A DNA stretch of 9,401 bases from Candidatus Nitrosopumilus sp. (GTDB taxonomy: Archaea > Thermoproteota > Nitrososphaeria > Nitrososphaerales > Nitrosopumilaceae): positions 1 through 9,401 of the forward strand of contig JAEMQG010000183.1 of the NCBI GenBank assembly GCA_022758935.1. Direction: 5' to 3'. Positions 1 to 6,900 of the stretch are shown piece by piece. The position numbers and the translations under genes were made by a program. Each line of letters opens with the position of its first letter. The stretch's first letter is position 1. The notes under the pieces are model-generated. The model was not told the DNA's origin and did no database searches. It saw only the letters and a list, made by a program, of their open reading frames with translations.

Positions 1-936
1 AAATATTTTTGGGAATAATCCTTCACTAGACATTGCATAAGAAAGTCTGGAAATACCTAAGACAAAAGATGAGCTAGTGCCAGAAACTGAAGCAAGAGCT
101 CCAAAACTCACAATCATTCCACCTACATATCCTATGACAAGCGTACCTGCTAGTACTAGCGGTAATGCATTGTGTGAAAGGTCAACCCAGTTAATTGATC
201 CATACAAAACAAAATTTGTAAGTAAATAAAATAAAATCACCAATATCATCCCAACTACTATTGCTTTTGGAATGACTCGTTTTGGATTTTTTACTTCACT
301 TGCAGGTAAAGTCCCCATCTCAAATCCGGCATAAGCCCAAAAAATCAAGACAAGTGCTGAACCAAAATTCTCCCATCCCAAAGGAGCAATGGGAGAATAA
401 TTTTGAACTAGTTTTTCTGGATTGTATGTAAGAAAAACAAACCCCAATACAATTACAAGAACAAGAGGTACGAGTTTTATTATAGTTAAGACATCATTTA
501 CCCTTCCACCTAATTTTACACCAAGAATATTTACTGTTGTTAATGAAAAAATGAATAACCCTTTAACTAAAACTTCTTGCCGCGGTTCTAATTCTATGAA
601 ATAGTGAAGATATCGAGTAAACACTATAGCAAACAAAGGCAGTGCCATCGTTTCAGCAATTAACATTAGCCAACCAGTCAAAAACCCATAGAACTTTCCA
701 AACGCCTTTGAAACAAAAGCAAATGGTCCACCAACTTTTGGAACATAGTAACTTGTATATGAAAATACTAATGCAATAACAAGGGCAAAAACTCCAGCTA
801 CAACCCATACGATAATCGAAGCAGGTCCAATCATTGCTGCAGTCAATCCTGGTGTGATGTAGAGATCAGCGCCAATTACTGACCCTATGATGAGATTAGT
901 AAGATCAAATGAAGAAAGACTTTTTTTAAGATTCAA
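1..936 (-). CDS. APC-superfamily amino acid permease (partial, C-terminus beyond left edge)
   Basis: This is an integral membrane amino acid or polyamine transporter of the APC superfamily. The 312 visible codons have no stop and run off the window. TM1 carries GSVIGADLYITPG (residues 18-30), the family's unwound substrate-binding segment. PKVGGPFAFVSKAFG is at 66-80. TM6 carries FWAYAGFE (199-206), followed by the signature SEVKNPKRVIPKAI (213-226). SRLSYAMSSEGLFPKIF (296-312) matches the usual loop after TM8. About eight hydrophobic spans are visible; a full member has around 12 and 430-500 residues, so roughly a third is missing. The substrate cannot be told. The only start in this frame is TTG at 936. 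An ATG at 946 lies at a better distance from a TATA-like box (971-979) but is one base out of frame and stops after six codons, so the 5' end may contain an indel. Confidence 0.9.
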   Translation of the reverse strand, partial: MNLKKSLSSFDLTNLIIGSVIGADLYITPGLTAAMIGPASIIVWVVAGVFALVIALVFSYTSYYVPKVGGPFAFVSKAFGKFYGFLTGWLMLIAETMALPLFAIVFTRYLHYFIELEPRQEVLVKGLFIFSLTTVNILGVKLGGRVNDVLTIIKLVPLVLVIVLGFVFLTYNPEKLVQNYSPIAPLGWENFGSALVLIFWAYAGFEMGTLPASEVKNPKRVIPKAIVVGMILVILFYLLTNFVLYGSINWVDLSHNALPLVLAGTLVIGYVGGMIVSFGALASVSGTSSSFVLGISRLSYAMSSEGLFPKIF

Positions 937-1007
937 TGTTTGCCATTATAGTTACCCGTCCTTGTTTAATTCTTAAAATTCCTTAGTAATCATGCCTTTG
1001 GAAAAAA

Positions 1008-1427
1008 TTACTTTATTACAGTAACTGGAATTCTTGAAGTTTGAACAAGATAGCTGGAGACACTGCCCAAGAAAAGACGTTTTAGCGTGCTTTTGCCTTT
1101 TGCGCCAATTACGATCATGTCGTGTTTGTATTTTTTTATGAATTGCCCTATGTCCTATGCCGGGTCATAGCCATAGATTATTTTAGTTGTACATGGTATA
1201 TTCTGATTTGTACATCTATCCTCAGCATCCTGTACAAATTTTTGCTCTTTTTTGACCAAAGACATTTTGACTTTATCTTTTGAATGGCCAATTGTATAAA
1301 CTGGTGGAAGTATTGCAATATGAAGAATTGTTATTGATGAATTACTGTCTCTAGCAAATTCAATTGCTTTTTCTAATCCTCTGACCGAATTAGATGAACC
1401 ATCTATAGGTACAAGAATTTTTCCCAT
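1008..1427 (-). pseudogene. Universal stress protein (UspA family) interrupted by an in-frame amber codon
   Basis: This is a cytoplasmic nucleotide-binding stress protein. The N-terminal half starts at ATG 1427 with MGKILVPIDGSSNS, the first strand and loop of the Usp fold. It reads 90 codons to YGYDPA and then meets TAG at 1155-1157. The same frame continues uninterrupted with DIGQFIKKYK and the ATP-binding motif G-2x-G-9x-GS (G108, G111, G121, S122). It ends with IPVTVIK and TAA at 1008. Without the stop it would be a typical 139-residue Usp domain. The missing residue sits just after the conserved G-x-PA, where the family often has Glu or Gln; CAG to TAG would explain it. The truncated product would lack the ATP loop. 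It may be a recent pseudogene, a polymorphism or a sequence error. Amber readthrough is possible but nothing supports it. Confidence 0.85.
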
Positions 1428-1450
1428 TACATTTTAAATTAAACACTAGA

Positions 1451-1457
1451 ATTTATA
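1451..1457 (-). promoter_or_regulatory. TATA-like box of the universal stress protein gene
   Basis: On the minus strand this reads TATAAAT, centred about 27 bases before the ATG at 1427. That spacing is expected if transcription starts at or next to the start codon. No Shine-Dalgarno sequence precedes the ATG, so a leaderless mRNA is likely. The survival of this promoter suggests that the amber mutation in the gene is recent or an error. Confidence 0.5.
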
Positions 1458-1513
1458 CTCGTATGTGAATTTTCACGATAAAAATATCCACTCTCATTTT
1501 TGAAAAATCTAAT

Positions 1514-1927
1514 TCAAGGTTGATGATCTTGCTTCTCACAATGCTCATTGAGTTTATCAATGTCATGAATATATCCAAAATAAATCGCTGTTTTTACTGC
1601 AGTCTCATCAATTCTAGGATCTACTAATGCATTTAGGTATGCTGCAGTACCTGATCTGGCAAGATGGTTTATGCCAACGCCCTCTGCATGTATTGCCTGT
1701 TGTAATGTAATGTCGGGATCAAAGTAGTCTTTTCCAAACGTTTTATCAAAGTCATCATTATAATTAACCCCTAGATTTTTCCATAATTCTAAATTATTCT
1801 TCCAGAAATCCGGAGTGCAGCCATAAACAATATTTTTTTCTTGAGTCATTGACAGTATGAATATTGAAACCAAAAATACTGTTCCAATTACGATCATTGC
1901 AAATAATAATATCTTATTTATGATCAT
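1514..1927 (-). CDS. Small membrane-anchored protein with CTPxFWKN motif
   Basis: This encodes 137 residues. A hydrophobic segment at about 5-27 is an uncleaved signal anchor, or a signal peptide, and would place the rest outside the membrane. The exported part begins with GCTPDFWKNNLELW (36-49) and has GINHLARSGTAAYLNA at 85-100. The pair CTPG(Y/F)WKN and LARxxxAAxLNA recurs in exported bacterial and archaeal proteins of unknown function, where it is often one domain of a larger protein; here it stands nearly alone. Two cysteines (C37, C130) could form a disulfide. The C-terminus is charged and His-rich (HCEKQDHQP). The gene is divergent from the sulfatase gene with 69 bases between the starts. 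The function is unknown. The ATG at 1927 is chosen because the anchor begins right after it. Confidence 0.85.
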   Translation of the reverse strand: MIINKILLFAMIVIGTVFLVSIFILSMTQEKNIVYGCTPDFWKNNLELWKNLGVNYNDDFDKTFGKDYFDPDITLQQAIHAEGVGINHLARSGTAAYLNALVDPRIDETAVKTAIYFGYIHDIDKLNEHCEKQDHQP

Positions 1928-1956
1928 TTTCTGAGAATTATCATACGAATAGATAA

Positions 1957-1965
1957 CTATAAAAG
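1957..1965. promoter_or_regulatory. TATA-like element in the divergent intergenic region
   Basis: CTATAAAAG on the plus strand reads CTTTTATAG on the minus strand, so one AT-rich element could serve both genes. It lies about 36 bases before the sulfatase TTG (1997) and about 33 before the ATG at 1927. Both distances imply short 5' leaders of roughly 6-10 bases rather than strictly leaderless mRNAs. No other convincing TATA box is seen between the two genes. Confidence 0.4.
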
Positions 1966-1996
1966 TTCAGTTTATCCACTTTGATACGTTATTAAT

Positions 1997-3796
1997 TTGG
2001 CAAAAAATTATTTCATACTATTCTCTGTGATCTCATTAATTTTATTAATTGGGATAGTTCCGGTTCTGCCTTTTGTTAATGCTTCTGTTAATGCTCAAAC
2101 TACATGTAATGAGGGAATGGTTCTAGTTTATCGTAATGTGGCAAAGGATTATCTTTGTTTGACTGCGGATTCAGCTGAAAGTTTTGAGAAGTATGGATTG
2201 GGTCAAATAATTGGAGATACAACTGTTGGACAAAAAATAACATCTATGGATTCTCATCTAATTCCGGGACAAAAGATGAAGCAACCAAACATAATTGTAA
2301 TACAGGCAGATGATGTTGGATGGTTTAACATTGGTGTATATAATCAGGGCATCATGAGTGGCAAAACGCCAAACATAGATCAGCTTGCAGCCAAAGGCAT
2401 GAGATTTACTGATTACTATGCTGACCCCAGCTGCACTGCAGGACGTGCAAGTTTAATCACCGGCGAATTACCCATTCGCACAGGTCTTACTACTGTTGGA
2501 CAAGCAGGATCTCCAATAGGTATGCCTGCAGAAGCTCCAACCATTGCAACTATTTTAAAATCTATGGGATATAATACTGGCCAGTTTGGTAAAAATCATT
2601 TGGGTGACCTGAATCCACACTTGCCTACCGTGCATGGATTTGACGAATTCTTTGGTTTTCTATATCATCTTGATGCAATGGAAGATCCCTCCTGGCATTC
2701 GTATCCATCAGATCAGAATATGCTCATAGGCCCACGCAACATGATTCACAGTTGGGCAAGTAATGTCGACGATAGTACCGTTGATCCTCGTTGGGGTAAA
2801 GTTGGCAAACAGGTAATTGAAGATGCAGGTACACTCCCACCAAAACGTATGGAGACCCTTGATGATGAGATTCTTGATCAGTCCATTAGCTTTATGGACA
2901 AGTCACTAAAGGACGACACGCCTTTCTTTGTTTGGCTTGCTCCATCCCGGGTGCACATTTTCACACACTTGAGTCCTGAATACGAAAAAACTATGACTTC
3001 TGAGAATGGTTGGTATACCGAAGAAGCAGCCATGGCCGAACTTGATGATACAGTTGGAAAAGTGATGGACTACCTTGAAACTAATGGCCTCAAGGATAAC
3101 ACTATTGTTATTTTTACTTCTGATAATGGTGCCGAAGTTTTCAGCTGGCCCGATGGTGGGATGACGCCGTTTAGGGGCGAAAAAGGCACTATTTATGAAG
3201 GCGGAATGCGTGTGCCTTTGATTGTGAGCTGGCCAGGCCATGTTCAGATGGGCAAAGTTGAAAACCAACTCATGTCTGGACTTGATTGGTTCCCAACATT
3301 GATTGCAGCTGCTGGTAACCCTGATATTGTAAAGGATCTCAAGGAAGGAAAACCGGTCGGAAGTACTACGTACAAGGTTCATCTTGATGGATACAACCAG
3401 ATGGATATGTTAACCGGTAATGGTACAACAAAACGTAATGTGGTCTATTATTTTTCTGAATCTGAGTTGGGAGCAGTACGTATTGGTGATTACAAGTTTA
3501 GGTTTATCGAGCAACCCGACGGTATTTTTGGAGGCAAAATCAAATCGAATACACCTGTCATTACAAATCTTCGTCTTGATCCATTCGAACGTGCAGAGTT
3601 TCCAAAAGGCAGTATAGGATCATTGGATTATTATCAATTCTACTTTCACGAAATGTGGCGTTTCGTACAAGTACAAAGACAAGTTGGTGAGTTAGCTTCA
3701 ACCTTTATTGATTATCCACCAATGCAAAAGGGTGCAACATTTAATCTAGATTCGGTTAAGGAGCAGGTCCAGCGTGCAAGTAACGCAGGAGACTGA
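1997..3796 (+). CDS. Exported sulfatase (arylsulfatase-type, alkaline phosphatase superfamily)
   Basis: This is a type I sulfatase of 599 residues, predicted to hydrolyse sulfate esters outside the cytoplasm. A signal peptide covers about 1-34 (hydrophobic 5-27, likely cleavage after NASVNA). Residues 37-71 form a small two-cysteine module (C37-x16-C54, then FExxG) before the catalytic domain. Active-site elements are complete: metal ligands D105 and D106 in QADDVGW; the formylglycine motif C146-T-A-G-R150 followed by ASLITGELPIRTG; K199 and H201 in GKNHLG; H320; D376 and N377 in TSDNGAE; and K396 in RGEKGTIYEGG. The motif has Ala where the classic CxPxR has Pro; (P/A) variants are known. The C-terminal part (about 480-575) fits the small sulfatase subdomain. 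The start is TTG, set by the signal peptide and by lack of an ATG before it. The substrate is unknown. Members without the oxidised Cys would be inactive; no maturase lies in this window. Confidence 0.93.
   Translation: MAKNYFILFSVISLILLIGIVPVLPFVNASVNAQTTCNEGMVLVYRNVAKDYLCLTADSAESFEKYGLGQIIGDTTVGQKITSMDSHLIPGQKMKQPNIIVIQADDVGWFNIGVYNQGIMSGKTPNIDQLAAKGMRFTDYYADPSCTAGRASLITGELPIRTGLTTVGQAGSPIGMPAEAPTIATILKSMGYNTGQFGKNHLGDLNPHLPTVHGFDEFFGFLYHLDAMEDPSWHSYPSDQNMLIGPRNMIHSWASNVDDSTVDPRWGKVGKQVIEDAGTLPPKRMETLDDEILDQSISFMDKSLKDDTPFFVWLAPSRVHIFTHLSPEYEKTMTSENGWYTEEAAMAELDDTVGKVMDYLETNGLKDNTIVIFTSDNGAEVFSWPDGGMTPFRGEKGTIYEGGMRVPLIVSWPGHVQMGKVENQLMSGLDWFPTLIAAAGNPDIVKDLKEGKPVGSTTYKVHLDGYNQMDMLTGNGTTKRNVVYYFSESELGAVRIGDYKFRFIEQPDGIFGGKIKSNTPVITNLRLDPFERAEFPKGSIGSLDYYQFYFHEMWRFVQVQRQVGELASTFIDYPPMQKGATFNLDSVKEQVQRASNAGD
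3787..3791 (+). promoter_or_regulatory. Shine-Dalgarno sequence for the small ORF at 3800
   Basis: AGGAG lies inside the last codons of the sulfatase gene, eight bases before the ATG at 3800. Most other starts in this window have no such site and look leaderless, so its presence favours translation of the small downstream ORF from the sulfatase mRNA. Confidence 0.45.
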
Positions 3797-3799
3797 GTA

Positions 3800-3898
3800 A
3801 TGAAACACCACAAGGAAAAGAAGCAAACTAGTTACATTTCCAACAAGATGATTTCAACATTATTATACGATTATACTGGCCACAACCCAAAGTATTGA
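3800..3898 (+). CDS. Tiny ORF between sulfatase and repeat protein, possibly frameshifted to 3939
   Basis: This is a 32-codon ORF (MKHHKEKKQT to GHNPKY) starting three bases after the sulfatase stop and preceded by AGGAG at ideal spacing. The family is not recognised. It is basic at the N-terminus, with no membrane segment. At its end, C CCA AAG (3886-3892) has the shape of a -1 slippery heptamer. A -1 shift there would continue as VLSGEWMPSAVEIVK and stop at TAA 3937-3939, one base before the next gene's ATG, giving 46 residues. A simple one-base deletion after AAG would explain the same picture. The longer product fits the operon spacing better, but either the short form, a frameshifted gene or a chance ORF remains possible. 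Confidence 0.4.
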   Translation: MKHHKEKKQTSYISNKMISTLLYDYTGHNPKY

Positions 3899-3940
3899 GC
3901 GGTGAATGGATGCCTTCTGCAGTAGAGATAGTCAAATAAA

Positions 3941-6900
3941 ATGCAGTATTACATTCTTGCAATTTTATTCATAATTGTTTCATCTATTTTTGTAGTTGAT
4001 CAGGTTTTTGCCGAAGAACAAGTTCCAGGAGCAGTTCTTGCTGTTGAAACTGATCCATATTATTTCTCTGACGGTGGAATAGGAATTGGAATTTTAAAGT
4101 TTTTTGATAGACCGATGACTCCGTATCTGGTACCTGGAAAAACCACTGAAGACTCTTCGCTCCAAGAAATTTACAAAGCCTACATTGAATCCTCAAAAAC
4201 TGATCAGAAAATAATTGTCGATGACAATAATCGTGCAACCGCATTTACGGTGGATTTTTCTGGCGGTGATCTTACTGCAAAACAGTCATTCAATACTTTT
4301 TCAAAATTTACGCATCTTGATAAAAATATCAAAACTCAAGTTCCTCACAATTATGAAAACATCCAATATGGGTTGGAACTGGAATCGCTTCCAAGTGAGG
4401 ACAAAAAACCATTCTATGAAAATCTAGTTAAACCCTCAATTAATGCTGGAAAAAAGCCAGAACCATTTGACATTGATATTAAAGTTTTAACTGGTGATGG
4501 CTCTACCCTACAACTCTGGCAATATACGAAATGCACCATCAATTCGTATACGCCATATCTGGATGAAAATCTATTAAAAATAAAATTTGTAGCGTCTTTT
4601 GTTTCTGAAATAAGAGACAAGACTGCATTTAGCTGCATTGGTTTCAAACAAGACTTTGTTCTAAAAGAAACAACTGCAAAACAAGATTCACCTATTATTC
4701 CAATTTTACCAAGCAAGGAAACCCGGGCAGATAGAATACTTGTCCAGTTTTCTGGAGGCGAATTTACGAACACCACATCCTTTGACTCTTTCTCAAAATT
4801 TGTTCCAATATCAAAGGATCCTAATTTTCCAATCTCAATTCCGGGAAATGTCATTGGAGAAAAACCTAGATTTGCACTAGAGGCACATCCTACAAAAGAT
4901 AAACAGTCTTACTACCAACAAATCAGCCGATACATCAATCCTGGAAAAACACCAGAATCTTTTGATGCAACAATTCATCTCATAACTGGAGCAAACAATG
5001 TATTGCAGACATGGAAATACACAGATTGCAAAGTTTACAACTATGTCACATTTTTTACAGATAACAATCTGATTTACAAATTCATGCAAAAAGCAGGTTC
5101 AGAAATAAGAGAAAAGACATTTTTTGAATGCAGTGGGTTAATGTTGAATCCAGATGTAGATATCAAACAATTAAAGACTGCTTCTGCTTATGTTTCTGAT
5201 GATTCATCACGTGCAATGGTGTTTTCTGTTCATTTTGAAGGTACAGACATTGCACCAGCACAAACAATCAACTCGTTTACAAAATTCTCACCTGTCACTC
5301 ATGAGGAAATGAAATTGATGATCCCAGACGCACCGTTTGGAGATGAGCCAAAATTCTTTCTAGAATCTCTTCCTGGTAAAGACAATCAGTGGTATTATCA
5401 ATTAATGAGCAGATACATCAATGCAGGAAAAGTACCTGAACCCTTTGAGGTAACAGTGGCTGTAATGACTGGAGATGCAACCACAATTCAAGCCTGGAAA
5501 TACTCTCATTGTCAAGTGTTATCCTACAAAACATATTTGGAAGATACACTGGTTCTAAGAAAATTCACTGATACATTCTATCCAGAATATCGTGATCGTA
5601 CAATATTTCAATGCACTGGCTTGTCATTTGACGGAAATTCTTTTGAAGCAGAAAAACCACAACAAAAACTAAATCATGTAGATTTTATTCCATCCAGCGA
5701 TTCTAGAATCAAAAACATTATCGCCACATTTTCGGGTGGAGACTTTACAGAACCAATGGCCATTTACACTATTGGTAAATTTGATCCGAAAGTTGATCAG
5801 AGAAGCCAGACACAAACTAATTTTGTCCCATTAAACATTATGATAATTCCAATTGAAGAATCTTCACCACCATGTACTGATAAAGACTGTCTTGTTCCAT
5901 TGCATCCAATGGTGCCGCCTGAAGAGGAAGAGCCAGGTGTTAGTTCAAAATATGCTGTATCAGTTAATATGCCACATCTATCAATTACAGAAAAAAATGA
6001 TTATGTCAAATCCACTGAATTTACAATTACTTCGCTTCCAAGCAAAGACAAGATGCCATACTATGAAGTTGTAAATAAACACGTCAATGCAGGTGCAAAG
6101 CCACAACCTTTTGATGTCACATTTGACTATGTCACAAGAGATGGCACAATATTGCAGTCTTGGAAGTATGTCGATTGTCAGATTGTACATCTTGATTTGA
6201 AGTTTGCAGATAACCTTCTTTATTTCTCACTTAGTGGAAGAAAAGGCGTCGCTGACATTGTTGATGTCTCGACATTTCAGTGCAACGGTTTTTCTGTAAA
6301 TTTTAATCAGCATCAGTCAAGTATTCCTCAAGACATTGTGGCAGTGCCGTCACTATATGATATGGCTGCATTAAATATCGTTAGTTGGTATGGTGGAGAG
6401 CGTACAAATGAGAAGACTAGCTCACTGATACAAGAAGTTGAAACTCGCACTGATACAAGTATATTTGTGGGTGATCTTTTAAACGCTCAGCACAAAGATG
6501 CATATGACTTCATAAGCCGATACATCAATCCTGGAAAAACACCAGAGCCAGTTGATGTAAGAATTGACAGTGTAACAGGTGATGGCACCATTTTGTATTC
6601 TATTGTTTATAAAAAGTGCAATGTTGATGATGCTTCCATCTATTACATTGATGGTCTTGCGATAATTCATTATGTCCCTGGATTAAAGCCTGAAATTCGT
6701 GGACAAGGAGTTCTTGATTGTGCTGGTAGATATTTCAAGACATCTCCTCAACAAGATCCGTTATTTCATCCTTCATCAAATCTTAAAAAAATTCCACCGA
6801 TGATTCAAAGACTAGCCGGTATACCATCAGGAAGCGTAATGTGTAATGATGAATATGATCTCATGATTAGGCCTCCAAAAAATGTTCCAGTTTGTGTAGG

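Noticed and set aside
422..604. 60-codon plus-strand frame over the permease
   Set aside because: It overlaps the permease, whose signature motifs are clear on the minus strand; the translation is Thr/Asn-rich and not protein-like.
2906..3382. 158-codon open frame antisense to the sulfatase
   Set aside because: It lies wholly inside a well-supported gene with catalytic motifs on the other strand; the translation has no family-like pattern and no promoter.
3860..3867. ATTATACG as a possible promoter for the large repeat protein
   Set aside because: It is over 70 bases before the ATG at 3941, far from the usual spacing, and the tight gene arrangement is better explained by co-transcription.
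4414..4854. 146-codon open frame antisense to the repeat protein
   Set aside because: It is a shadow of the conserved repeat codons on the plus strand. Other antisense frames recur at the same place in several repeat units, which explains them.
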